Below, one piece after another: positions 51,273 through 59,799 of a stretch of 64,000 nucleotides of DNA. The notes under the pieces are model-generated. The model ran no database searches. It worked only from the letters and a program-made list of their open reading frames with translations, and was not told where the DNA came from. Made by a program: the position numbers and the translations under genes. Within the stretch, counting starts at the first letter, position 1, and every line of letters starts with the position of its first letter. Origin of the DNA: JACMNW01 sp031402355 (GTDB lineage: Bacteria; Pseudomonadota; Alphaproteobacteria; Rhodobacterales; Rhodobacteraceae); NCBI GenBank assembly GCA_031402355.1, contig JANNSG010000134.1, forward strand, positions 1-64,000. Reading direction: 5' to 3'.

Positions 51273-51773
51273 ATGATCACCAAACCAAAGCAAGCCAGCC
51301 CCGTGCCGGCAAAGACAACCGCCGCGAAATCCCTGACTGCCGCCAAGAAAGCGGCAACGCCTCGGGCCTTGGCGGGAACAAAAGCAGCCAAGGTGCCTGC
51401 CCCGGTTGTGGTGGCGTTGGCTGCGAAGGCGGAAGTTGCAAAGGCGCCCAAAGCGACAGGTCCAGCTGCAGTTGCTTCGGTGTCGAAGCCTGCTGCGTCT
51501 CTGAAAAAGAAAGATCTGATCGAGCGGGTTCTGACAGTAACCGGCGGCAAGAAGAAAATCGTGCGCGATATCGTCGAGGCAACCTTGACGGTTCTTGGCG
51601 ATGCTTTGTCGAAAGGCGAGATGCTGAACTTGCCGCCGTTTGGCAAAGCCAAGGTCAGCCGGCCGTCGGATACTGCGTCAGGCCGGCCGATGACGGTCAA
51701 GCTGCGTCGTGGTCCGGGCGGAGGGCAACGGGGACCAAAGGCAAAGCAGGCTCTTGCAGACCTCGACGACTGA
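51273..51773 (+). CDS. HU-family DNA-binding protein with histone H1-like N-terminal tail
   Basis: A 166-residue nucleoid protein. Residues about 1-75 are a Lys/Ala/Pro-rich tail (KAAKVPAPVVVALAAKAEVAK and similar) like eukaryotic histone H1 tails. The C-terminal part is an HU fold: KKDLIERVLTVTGGKKKIVRDIVEATLTVLGDAL (dimer helices), then LPPFGKAKVSRPS and a basic arm with RRGPGGGQRGP. DNA compaction is likely. It is not one of the standard hupA/hupB types. Confidence 0.85.
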   Translation: MITKPKQASPVPAKTTAAKSLTAAKKAATPRALAGTKAAKVPAPVVVALAAKAEVAKAPKATGPAAVASVSKPAASLKKKDLIERVLTVTGGKKKIVRDIVEATLTVLGDALSKGEMLNLPPFGKAKVSRPSDTASGRPMTVKLRRGPGGGQRGPKAKQALADLDD

Positions 51774-51791
51774 CGCTAATTGGCCGCGCAG

Positions 51792-51866
51792 GGGTGATTA
51801 GCTCAGTGGTAGAGCGCTTCGTTCACATCGAAGATGTCAGGGGTTCAAATCCCTTATCACCCACCA
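51792..51866 (+). tRNA. tRNA-Val (anticodon CAC)
   Basis: A 75-nt gene from GGGTGATTAGCTCAGTGG to an encoded CCA. Acceptor GGGTGAT pairs with ATCACCC, the anticodon loop is TTCACAT and the T-loop is normal (GGTTCAAATCC). Confidence 0.97.
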
Positions 51867-52065
51867 TCTTTTTGCGGGACCGGGCCTGATCAAAGCCTGT
51901 CAGGAAACTGACGGGCGGGTTTTGTGAATGGCGGTGTCGCATCAAATCTGATGGGATTGCTTGTCGATGCGGCGATGATCTGGCTAGATTGGGTGAGGTT
52001 TGTGTTTCGGGGGGCAGCTTTTGGGGCTTGCAGGCTGAGCCCAGCTTGGCTAAATGCAGCCCTGA

Positions 52066-52141
<76 letters not shown>

Positions 52142-52320
52142 TATCCCCGGTATCACGTGTGTTACGTTTCGTAAGCCGTTGTTCCAAAACAGTATAAAAA
52201 TTTCCGTTCACCAATTTTTAATCTGTTAGCCTGTGCATCCTTGCACAGTGCGCGCGCGTGGGGATGGGGCTGCGCAAGGGCGAAAGCAGACTATGTTGGC
52301 ACAAATCACGGAGGTTTGAG

Positions 52321-53259
52321 ATGAGCTGGAACCCTGCCCTTGATCCAAGCATCCCCGTCGGTGACGCTGTTGATGCCATTGAAACCGTCATCGTGCCACG
52401 TGCGCGCGATCTGGGCGGGTTCGAGGTGCGGCGCGCCCTTCCGTCCCAACACCGCCAGATGGTGGGGCCGTTCATTTTCTTTGATCAGATGGGACCGGCT
52501 GAATTTCTGACCGGCCAGGGAATAGACGTCCGCCCGCATCCCCACATCGGGCTAGCGACTGTGACCTATCTTCTGAAAGGCCGTATCCATCACCGTGATA
52601 GCCTTGGAACGGATCAATGGATCGAACCCGGGGCCGTGAATTGGATGCTGGCCGGGCAGGGGATCACCCATTCCGAACGGATGGACGGCGAGATGCGGGC
52701 AAAGCCGCATTCCTTGTTTGGCCTGCAAACCTGGATCGCCCTTCCCAAAGCCCATGAAGACGACCCGGCCAACTTTCTGCATGCCCCACAGTCAGACCTG
52801 CCGGTTTTGGAGGGGGAGGGAAAGTCGGTCCGCCTGATACTCGGAAGTCTCTGGGGCGAAACCGCCCCAATCAAGACCCCGTCAGAGATGTTCTACGCGG
52901 ACGCGACGCTTCAACCCCGCGCGGCCCTGCCGATGCCCGACAACCACGAAGATCGCGGCGTCTACATTCTTGCAGGCGAAATCACCGTGGCAGGCGAAAC
53001 CTACGAGACGGGTCGGATGCTGGTTTTCCGCCCCGGTGACCGGATTTCCGTAAAAGCAGGGGATCAGGGTGCGCGTATCATGCTGCTAGGCGGGGCCACG
53101 ATGGACGGGCCCCGTCACATCTGGTGGAATTTTGTGGCCTCGTCGCAAGACCGGATCAACGCCGCAAAAGAAGCCTGGCGCGCCGGGGATTGGGCCCATG
53201 GCCGGTTTAAGTTGCCACCGAATGATGATGCCGAATTTATTCCTGCCCCGGCAGCGTGA
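52321..53259 (+). CDS. Pirin family protein
   Basis: A 312-residue bicupin. The pirin motif HRQMVGPFIFFDQMGPAEF is in the first third, and the metal-site segment DVRPHPHIGLATVTYLLKGRIHHRD (His pairs) with the GWMLAGQGITHSERM-like stretch WMLAGQGITHSERM follows. Some pirins are quercetin dioxygenases, others bind regulators; the role here is unknown. ATG 52321 has GGAGG at 52310-52314. Confidence 0.93.
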   Translation: MSWNPALDPSIPVGDAVDAIETVIVPRARDLGGFEVRRALPSQHRQMVGPFIFFDQMGPAEFLTGQGIDVRPHPHIGLATVTYLLKGRIHHRDSLGTDQWIEPGAVNWMLAGQGITHSERMDGEMRAKPHSLFGLQTWIALPKAHEDDPANFLHAPQSDLPVLEGEGKSVRLILGSLWGETAPIKTPSEMFYADATLQPRAALPMPDNHEDRGVYILAGEITVAGETYETGRMLVFRPGDRISVKAGDQGARIMLLGGATMDGPRHIWWNFVASSQDRINAAKEAWRAGDWAHGRFKLPPNDDAEFIPAPAA

Positions 53260-53351
53260 TCTTACAGCGTTTTTCAGACAAGGGGCGCTTGACGCGGCTC
53301 TGCGGCTTCCGTAATACACGCAAACGTTCGGGCGATACCGGGCGGCGACGC

Positions 53352-53428
53352 GGGGTTGTAGCTCAGTTGGTTAGAGTATCGGCCTGTCACGCCGGGGGTC
53401 GCGGGTTCGAGCCCCGTCAACCTCGCCA
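53352..53428 (+). tRNA. tRNA-Asp (anticodon GTC)
   Basis: A 77-nt gene from GGGGTTGTAGCTCAGTTGG to encoded CCA; acceptor GGGGTTG pairs with CAACCTC (one G-T), anticodon loop CTGTCAC. Confidence 0.96.
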
Positions 53429-53457
53429 TCGCCCCCGGATCGCCCGAACGCAAATGC

Positions 53458-53534
53458 GCAGATGTACCCCAGTTGGTTAGAGTGTCGGCCTGTCACGCCG
53501 GGGGTCGCGGGTTCGAGCCCCGTCAACCGCGCTA
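53458..53534 (+). pseudogene. Degenerate tRNA-Asp duplicate
   Basis: From position 13 onward it copies the upstream tRNA-Asp almost base for base, including anticodon GTC and the T-arm, at an offset of 106 bases. The 5' acceptor strand is GCAGATG, which mismatches its partner CAACCGC at two of seven positions, the D-stem has lost two pairs (CCCC for GCTC) and the encoded CCA is CTA. It is probably not functional as a tRNA. Confidence 0.75.
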
Positions 53535-53575
53535 GTTTTGATCATCATACTGGATAGTCCTTCCCCGATCTGGCG

Positions 53576-54022
53576 TCAAAGTGTCAGGCGGTAGCGGACA
53601 TGGCCGTCTTCTTTTACATAGTGGTCGTAAAGCCGCCGCGCGGTGGCATTTTCCCTGTCCGTATGCCAGTAAAGCCGCTTGCACCCCTTTGCCCGTGACA
53701 GGGTGATCAGATCATCAATCAGGGCGCGCCCCAAGCCCATCCCGCGCGCAAATGGCGCAAGAAACAGGTCTTCGAGATAGCAATCATCGCCCGCGACCCA
53801 GGTTGAGGCGTGGTGGTGATGGATAGCAAAGCCCACCATGATGGTGCCATCCAGAATGGCCACACGCCCGCAAAGCCGCGAGCCCTTGTCCATCAAGCGC
53901 GCCCACGTGTGGCGGGTAACATCGTCGGCCAGGGCAACTTTGTAAAAAGCCAGATATTGCTGCCAAAGATCAAGCCACTGGTCGTGATCGGCGGCTGTGA
54001 CATCCTTTATTTCAAATGCCAT
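53576..54022 (-). CDS. GNAT family N-acetyltransferase
   Basis: A 148-residue acetyltransferase with the acetyl-CoA-binding pattern DLFLAPFARGMGLGRALIDDL (RGMGLGRAL part), preceded by the GDDCYLE beta strand and followed by YWHTDRENATARRLYDHY. Substrate unknown. ATG 54022 overlaps the peptidase stop as TGATG; a GTG three bases upstream is an alternative. Confidence 0.88.
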   Translation of the reverse strand: MAFEIKDVTAADHDQWLDLWQQYLAFYKVALADDVTRHTWARLMDKGSRLCGRVAILDGTIMVGFAIHHHHASTWVAGDDCYLEDLFLAPFARGMGLGRALIDDLITLSRAKGCKRLYWHTDRENATARRLYDHYVKEDGHVRYRLTL

Positions 54023-55395
54023 CACATCAACCTTGCCAGGATACGGGCCCAGGACCGGATACCTTTGTGGAAACTTTCCACATCATATTTTTCGTTCGGC
54101 GAATGGATCTGATCATCATCTTTGGCAAAGCCTATCAGCATGGCATCCATGCCAAGATAGGTCTTGAAATGCCCCGCAATCGGGATCGAGCCGCCGGCAC
54201 CGATGAACGCGGCCGGTTGCCCCCATTCTTCGGTCAGGGCCTGGCGTGCGGCCTCAAACGCCGGATCGGCGATTGACATCACCGATGCCGGGTTGCCGTC
54301 AATTTCATCGTGCCATTCGATCCGGCAGTCAGCGGGCAACTGGGTCTCGGCCCAGGCGCGAAAGGCGGTCAGGATTTTCGCCGGGTCCTGCGCTGACACC
54401 AGCCGAAAGCTGATCTTGGCACTTGCCTCGGCCGGAAGCACGGTCTTGAAGCCGGCCCCGGTATAGCCGCCCCAGATGCCGTTCACCTCGGCCGTGGGAC
54501 GTGACCAGATCATTTCCAGCGGTGTGCGGTCCACTTCGCCCGAGGGAACAGAAAGCCCGATATCGCCCAGATAGCGCGCGTGATCGAAAGACAGGCCCTG
54601 CCATTGCTGGCGCAGAGCATCGGGAAGTTCGGCCACGTCGTCATAAAAGCCGGGCAGGGTGACGCGCCCCGTGTCATCGTGCAGCGCCGCCAAGATGCGG
54701 GTCAACACATGGACCGGGTTACGCGCAAGTCCGCCATAACTGCCGGAATGCAGATCGCGCGCCGCCGCATGCAGTGTGAATTCCGATTTCGCCAACCCGC
54801 GCAGCATGGTGGTGATCGCGGGAATGGCGTCTTCGTAAAGACCAGTGTCGCAGATCAGCGCCAGATCAGCCCGCAGTTCGGCCGCATTTTCTTGCATGAA
54901 CGGGATCAGCGAGGGCGAACTGGATTCTTCCTCCCCCTCCAGAAAGATGGTTAGACGACCGGGAAGGCTGCCATGAACCGCCTTCCAGGCGCGGCATGCC
55001 TCAAGAAATGTCATCAACTGGCCCTTGTCATCTGACGCGCCGCGCGCACGGATGACGCGCCCCTTGGCCGTATCCTCAAGCGCCGGATCGAAGGGATCGC
55101 GGTCCCAAAGGGCAAGCGGGTCAACCGGTTGCACATCGTAATGGCCGTAGAACAACAAATGCCGCTTGCCGCTGCCGCCATGCCCCAGGACCATGGGATG
55201 GCCCGGCGTTGGACGGCTGGAGGCATCAAAGCCCAGCGATTGCAGGTCGGCCACCAGCCAATCGGCAGCACGGGCGCAATCTGGTTTGAAAGCGGGATCG
55301 GTGGATATTGAGGGGATGCGCAACAAGTCGATCAGGCGGTCTATTGCGCCGGGCAACGTGTCGTCAATTCGCGCAAGTACGGCGTCCAAGGTCAT
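54022..55395 (-). CDS. M20-family dipeptidase
   Basis: A 457-residue metallopeptidase of the M20 (PepV/CNDP-like) group. Metal and catalytic motifs are FYGHYDVQPVD (His, Asp), RGASDDKGQL (Asp), FLEGEEESSSPSL (Glu pair) and the C-terminal IHSPNEKYDVESFH (His). ATG 55395 (MTLDAVLARIDD) has AGGAAA eight bases upstream and is preferred to a much longer reading. Co-transcribed with the GNAT gene. Confidence 0.9.
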   Translation of the reverse strand: MTLDAVLARIDDTLPGAIDRLIDLLRIPSISTDPAFKPDCARAADWLVADLQSLGFDASSRPTPGHPMVLGHGGSGKRHLLFYGHYDVQPVDPLALWDRDPFDPALEDTAKGRVIRARGASDDKGQLMTFLEACRAWKAVHGSLPGRLTIFLEGEEESSSPSLIPFMQENAAELRADLALICDTGLYEDAIPAITTMLRGLAKSEFTLHAAARDLHSGSYGGLARNPVHVLTRILAALHDDTGRVTLPGFYDDVAELPDALRQQWQGLSFDHARYLGDIGLSVPSGEVDRTPLEMIWSRPTAEVNGIWGGYTGAGFKTVLPAEASAKISFRLVSAQDPAKILTAFRAWAETQLPADCRIEWHDEIDGNPASVMSIADPAFEAARQALTEEWGQPAAFIGAGGSIPIAGHFKTYLGMDAMLIGFAKDDDQIHSPNEKYDVESFHKGIRSWARILARLM

Positions 55396-55498
55396 TGCGG
55401 GTTTCCTATCATGATGCGGCATCAAGCCTAGCAGGCGGATGGGGACTGTCCAGAGGACCTGATGGGCGCTAGACAGCGCCAATGCGGTTTGACGGAGA

Positions 55499-56080
55499 AT
55501 GACGATGCGAAACGACCTTTTTTGGGTGTTGGCGATGGGGCTGGGACTGGCGCAGGCGGCGGAGGCCGAGGTGATCACTGGCAAATCTGCCAAGAAGGCC
55601 CTTTTTTCCGGTGATGACATTGCCGTTCAAGTGATGAAGCAATCCTTCCTGACCGATGAGCAGGCGCAAATTCTGGGGTCGGTGGCGACACAGCAGCCCT
55701 ATTACGCGGCCATTGCCGTGTCGCCCGACGAGGGGCTGATGTCTGAAGCAACGCTTGCGGCGGCAAATTATCACAGCGTTGAGGCGGCATCTGCAGCAGC
55801 ACTGGCGGGGTGTGATGCTGTGCGAAAAGGGGCTGCGGCCTGTGTGATCGTGGCGGTGGTACGGCCCAAGGGCTGGGAGGCGCGGCCAGTGCAATTGTCG
55901 GCAGAGGCCACGGCGGCGTTCCGAAAGGACTATGCCGGCAAGGGGGCGGCGATGGCGGTGTCGACCTTGACAGGTGCCTGGGGCATCGCGGACGGCGACA
56001 CAGCAGCCGATGTCGCAAAAGCCGCCTGTACGGCAAAACTGACAGATCAGAATGACTGCGCGGTTGTTATTGTCGATTGA
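55499..56080 (+). CDS. Exported hypothetical protein
   Basis: A 193-residue protein with a signal peptide (MTMRNDLFWVLAMGLGLAQAAEA) and a mature part of two similar alpha-beta segments, with cysteines in AALAGCDAVRKGAAACVIV and KAACTAKLTDQNDCAVVIV. This pattern resembles Rhodobacterales periplasmic proteins of unknown function. Divergent from the M20 gene. ATG 55499 or 55505 could be the start; both share the GGAGA ribosome site. Confidence 0.7.
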   Translation: MTMRNDLFWVLAMGLGLAQAAEAEVITGKSAKKALFSGDDIAVQVMKQSFLTDEQAQILGSVATQQPYYAAIAVSPDEGLMSEATLAAANYHSVEAASAAALAGCDAVRKGAAACVIVAVVRPKGWEARPVQLSAEATAAFRKDYAGKGAAMAVSTLTGAWGIADGDTAADVAKAACTAKLTDQNDCAVVIVD

Positions 56081-56343
56081 TGATGCGCTGCGGCCCTGAT
56101 GGCAGGTCGGCGGCAGGCGATGATCATTGGATTTGCTGCACAATGTGACGAAATTGGTGCCGGATGCAAAACAATCCGCGATGATTTCAGGCATATCGCG
56201 CTGAATCCTGCGCAAGGCCAAGTGTTACCGTATCAGCGGATGCATAAGGCCTTGCTCTGTGCTAATTTATCCCCAATAGGACCGCCTGTGAGTCGTGGCT
56301 GACTCGGCATGGGCAAAATGGGGCAGTGGGGTTAACGCATCGG

Positions 56344-57594
56344 ATGATCGGACGGAGGGCCAAACCTTCGACGGCTGAGGTCGGCAAACCGAAAGGGTTT
56401 GACGATTTCGAACTGCGTCTCGGTGACGTGATGCGCGGTGAGCGTGCAACTTTGGGTAAATCCCTGCTGGATGTTCAGCGCGAGTTGAAGATCAAGGCAA
56501 CCTATATCGCCGCCATTGAAAATTGCGATGTGTCGGCCTTTGAAACGCAGGGCTTTGTCGCGGGCTACGTCCGGTCTTATGCGCGGTACCTGGGAATGGA
56601 TCCCGATACGTCGTTTGCGCGGTTTTGCGTCGAGGCCAATTTCGCGGTGGCGCATGGCATGTCTGCGGCGGCGTCTTCTGCCGGGATGACAGCCGCGCGG
56701 GGGCGGATGATGTCGGACTATGGCGATCCGCTTGCCAATCCGAATGCGAGCTTCGTTCCGCGGGCACAGACTGTACTGTCGCGGGTTGAGCCGGGTGCTG
56801 TCGGCTCGATTTTCGTGTTGATCGCTTTGATATCGGCGATCGGCTATGGTGGATGGTCGGTGCTGCAAGAAGTTCAGCGGGTGCAATTGGCGCCGATTGA
56901 TCAGGCCCCGACTGTCGTTGCGGAACTTGATCCGTTGGGCAACGTGGATAGTTCTGCGACCCCGCTGGTCCGGTCGGCGCCGGCGACGGATGCCGCAGAG
57001 GATGTGGTGGCTGCCACAAACGAGACGGCCCAACCCGATCTGATGGGCAGGCTGTATCGGCCCGAAGCGCTTGATGTGCCGGTGTTGGTGTCACGCGATG
57101 GGCCGATTGCGGCGATTGACCCGCGTGTCAGCTCATCCCTGACCCCGGGAGCGGCAGATGTACCGGCTGCGGGCGCGGATTTTGATGCCCAGGCGGCAGC
57201 GATTGACGCGGCCATTCAGGTTCTGGCGGCGGATGCCCCGGCGGTTGAGCTTTTGGCCGTGCGCCCGGCCTGGGTACGGGTTCAATCTGCCGATGGTACC
57301 GTGCTGTTTGAAAAGAATCTGGACGCGGGCGAGCGGTACGTCGTGCCACAACTGGAAGCACCGGCCGTGCTGCGGGCGGGAAATTCCGGTTCGGTGTATT
57401 TCGCTGTGAACGGCGTGACCTACGGCCCGGCGGCCCCCGGCGCGCAAGTGGTCAAGAACGTGGTCCTTTCGCCCGATGCCTTGACCAACGCATATGCAAT
57501 CGCAGAGCCGGCAGGCGATGTTGATCTGGCGCGTTTCGTGTCGGTCGAGCCTGGCGATCTGATCGACACGCCAAATCTGGCGCCAAGCGAATAA
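56344..57594 (+). CDS. RodZ-like cytoskeletal protein (HTH plus DUF4115)
   Basis: A 416-residue inner-membrane protein. Residues about 20-90 form a Cro/RodZ-type HTH (GERATLGKSLLDVQRELKIKATYI, then FVAGYVRSYARYLGMD; diagnostic parts SLLDVQRELKI and GYVRSYARYLG). A transmembrane helix lies at about 152-172 (GSIFVLIALISAIGYGGWSV), and the C-terminal DUF4115 domain has PAWVRVQSADGTVLFEKNLDAG (core WVRVQSADG). RodZ links MreB to the envelope. ATG 56344 is used. Confidence 0.87.
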   Translation: MIGRRAKPSTAEVGKPKGFDDFELRLGDVMRGERATLGKSLLDVQRELKIKATYIAAIENCDVSAFETQGFVAGYVRSYARYLGMDPDTSFARFCVEANFAVAHGMSAAASSAGMTAARGRMMSDYGDPLANPNASFVPRAQTVLSRVEPGAVGSIFVLIALISAIGYGGWSVLQEVQRVQLAPIDQAPTVVAELDPLGNVDSSATPLVRSAPATDAAEDVVAATNETAQPDLMGRLYRPEALDVPVLVSRDGPIAAIDPRVSSSLTPGAADVPAAGADFDAQAAAIDAAIQVLAADAPAVELLAVRPAWVRVQSADGTVLFEKNLDAGERYVVPQLEAPAVLRAGNSGSVYFAVNGVTYGPAAPGAQVVKNVVLSPDALTNAYAIAEPAGDVDLARFVSVEPGDLIDTPNLAPSE

Positions 57595-57689
57595 GCGACC
57601 CTGCCATCATTGTTTTTTAACGACGGTTGCTGCGCCGGTCTGGCCGGGCTATCTTTTGTTCACCATTCAAAAGAAACGAGGCCGCGACC

Positions 57690-58817
57690 ATGTCGCTGAA
57701 TTCCATTCGCCCCTGGCGCAACATTTACCGGCGTACATCCCGGCAAATCAGCGTCGGCAAGGTTCTGGTCGGCGGCGATGCCCCGATTTCAGTGCAGACC
57801 ATGACCAACACCCTGACGACCGATGTTGCCGCGACGCTTGAGCAAGTGCAGCGCTGTGCCGTCGCGGGCGCCGACATCGTGCGCATTTCGACGCCGGATC
57901 AGGACAGCACGCGGGCCCTGCGCAAGATTGTAGCGGAAAGCCCAGTCCCGATCGTGGCCGACATTCATTTTCATTATAAACGGGCCATCGAGGCCGCCGA
58001 AGCCGGGGCGGCCTGCTTGCGGATAAACCCCGGCAATATCGGCGATGCAAAACGGGTGGCAGAGGTGGTTCGGGCGGCCAAAGATCATGGCTGTTCAATC
58101 CGGATCGGGGTCAACGCCGGTTCGCTGGAGCGCCATCTGCTGGAAAAATATGGCGAACCTTGCCCGGATGCGATGTTGGAAAGCGGGCTGGATCATATCA
58201 AGCTATTGCAAGATCACGATTTTCACGAATTCAAGATCTCGGTCAAAGCGTCAGACGTGTTCATGGCGGCGGCGGCCTATCAGAAGTTGGCCGAGACGAC
58301 GGATGCGCCCATCCATTTAGGGATAACCGAAGCGGGCGGGCTGGTGTCGGGTACGGTGAAATCTGCCATCGGTCTGGGCAATCTGCTGTGGATGGGTATT
58401 GGTGACACCATCCGGGTTTCGCTTTCGGCCGATCCGGTCGAAGAGGTAAAGGTGGGTTTCGAGATCCTGAAATCGCTTGGGCTGCGCCATCGCGGGGTGA
58501 CAATCATTTCCTGCCCGTCCTGCGCGCGGCAGGGCTTTGATGTGATCAAGACGGTTGCTGCCCTGGAAGACCGGCTTGCCCATATCACCACGTCGTTAAG
58601 CCTGTCGATCATCGGCTGTGTGGTGAACGGGCCGGGTGAGGCATTGATGACGGATATCGGCTTTACCGGCGGAGGTGCCGGTTCAGGCATGATCTATCTT
58701 GCAGGCAAGCAGGTACACAAGCTGGGCAACGACAAGATGCTGGACCATATCGTTGAATTGGTTGAACAAAAGGCCGCTGATATCGAGGCATCTGAAGCGG
58801 CTGAAGCTGCCGAGTGA
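57690..58817 (+). CDS. ispG: 4-hydroxy-3-methylbut-2-en-1-yl diphosphate synthase
   Basis: A 375-residue 4Fe-4S enzyme of the non-mevalonate isoprenoid pathway, needed for carotenoid and bacteriochlorophyll tails. The N-terminal TIM barrel carries SVQTMTNTLTTDVAATLEQV and VADIHFHYKRAIEA. The cluster cysteines are in SCPSCARQG and the C-terminal IIGCVVNGPGEA. ATG 57690 has a GAGG site upstream. Confidence 0.96.
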   Translation: MSLNSIRPWRNIYRRTSRQISVGKVLVGGDAPISVQTMTNTLTTDVAATLEQVQRCAVAGADIVRISTPDQDSTRALRKIVAESPVPIVADIHFHYKRAIEAAEAGAACLRINPGNIGDAKRVAEVVRAAKDHGCSIRIGVNAGSLERHLLEKYGEPCPDAMLESGLDHIKLLQDHDFHEFKISVKASDVFMAAAAYQKLAETTDAPIHLGITEAGGLVSGTVKSAIGLGNLLWMGIGDTIRVSLSADPVEEVKVGFEILKSLGLRHRGVTIISCPSCARQGFDVIKTVAALEDRLAHITTSLSLSIIGCVVNGPGEALMTDIGFTGGGAGSGMIYLAGKQVHKLGNDKMLDHIVELVEQKAADIEASEAAEAAE

Positions 58818-58866
58818 ACCGGAGTGCAAGGCTGTGCGGCTGGCCCCCAGGGGGGCAGACCAGCGG

Positions 58867-59628
58867 TCAGCCCTTGCGTTCGTCAGCGATGATCTGGCGC
58901 ATACCCTCGGGTGGCACATAACCGCGCAGCATGGTGCCTTGCACAATGAAGGTCGGCGTGCCGTTGATCTGCATGGCATCGCCTAGCGCACGATTGGCCG
59001 CAATCACCGCCGTCACATCCGGGCTTTGCATCTGGGCGTTGATGGCTGCCGGATCAAGCCCCAGCTTTGCTGCGATCTTGTCAAGCGCAGGCTGGGCTAC
59101 ATCGGCGCGCATGGCCATCAAGGCATCATGGGCAGCGTAATACGCATCGTTGCCGCCGATTTGGCGCACCGCTATGGCAAAGCGCGAAGCAAGATCGGAG
59201 TCGGGCCCGAGGATCGGATATTCTTTCAAGACGAACCGGATATTGCCATCGCTTTTGACCAGATCTTCAATTTCGCGGTAAGCTTTTTTGCAATAGCCGC
59301 AGCGATAATCCATGAATTCGACTAGGGTGATGTCGCCATCCGGATTTCCGCCAACCCAGTCGGTTTCGCTGTCAAACAGGGCCGTGGCGTTGTCCTTGAC
59401 AAGAACGAGGTCATTTTGCGCCTCGGTCGCGGCATCGCGTTCTTTCAAGACCTCTATGGCTTCCATGATCACTTCGGGGTTTTCCAGAAGATAGGCCCGA
59501 ACCTCGTCGCGAAAGGCGGCGCGGTCGGCATCGGAAAGTTCCGCCAGATCTGCCGCCACGGCGGGAAAGCCGGTTGACGCTACAATGGCCATACCCAGAA
59601 CGGCCACACCCAAAACGAAACGCATCAT
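58867..59628 (-). CDS. DsbA-family thiol oxidoreductase, exported
   Basis: A 253-residue periplasmic protein with a signal peptide (residues 1-26) and a DsbA/ScsC-like thioredoxin fold. The active site is C110-GYC113 (FMDYRCGYCKKAYRE), followed by cis-Pro in INGTPTFIV. The segment before the active site (YLLENPEVIMEAIEVL) is typical of the DsbA-like Com1/ScsC group. ATG 59628 or 59625 both fit GGAG upstream. It makes or isomerises disulfides. Confidence 0.9.
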   Translation of the reverse strand: MMRFVLGVAVLGMAIVASTGFPAVAADLAELSDADRAAFRDEVRAYLLENPEVIMEAIEVLKERDAATEAQNDLVLVKDNATALFDSETDWVGGNPDGDITLVEFMDYRCGYCKKAYREIEDLVKSDGNIRFVLKEYPILGPDSDLASRFAIAVRQIGGNDAYYAAHDALMAMRADVAQPALDKIAAKLGLDPAAINAQMQSPDVTAVIAANRALGDAMQINGTPTFIVQGTMLRGYVPPEGMRQIIADERKG

Positions 59629-59799
59629 CTTTTCTCCACCGTGTTTCTCAATGCCACAAGGTGCCGGTCTCCGATCCTGGCCCTGTTCGTATAGTATCGC
59701 AGATTGCGCGCCTGTCGCAAATGCCCTGATCAGTGCCAGAAGGCTTGACCACGCCTGCCCCGCGTTCCACAGTTGTGCAAAAACCATAGAGGCGGCGGC

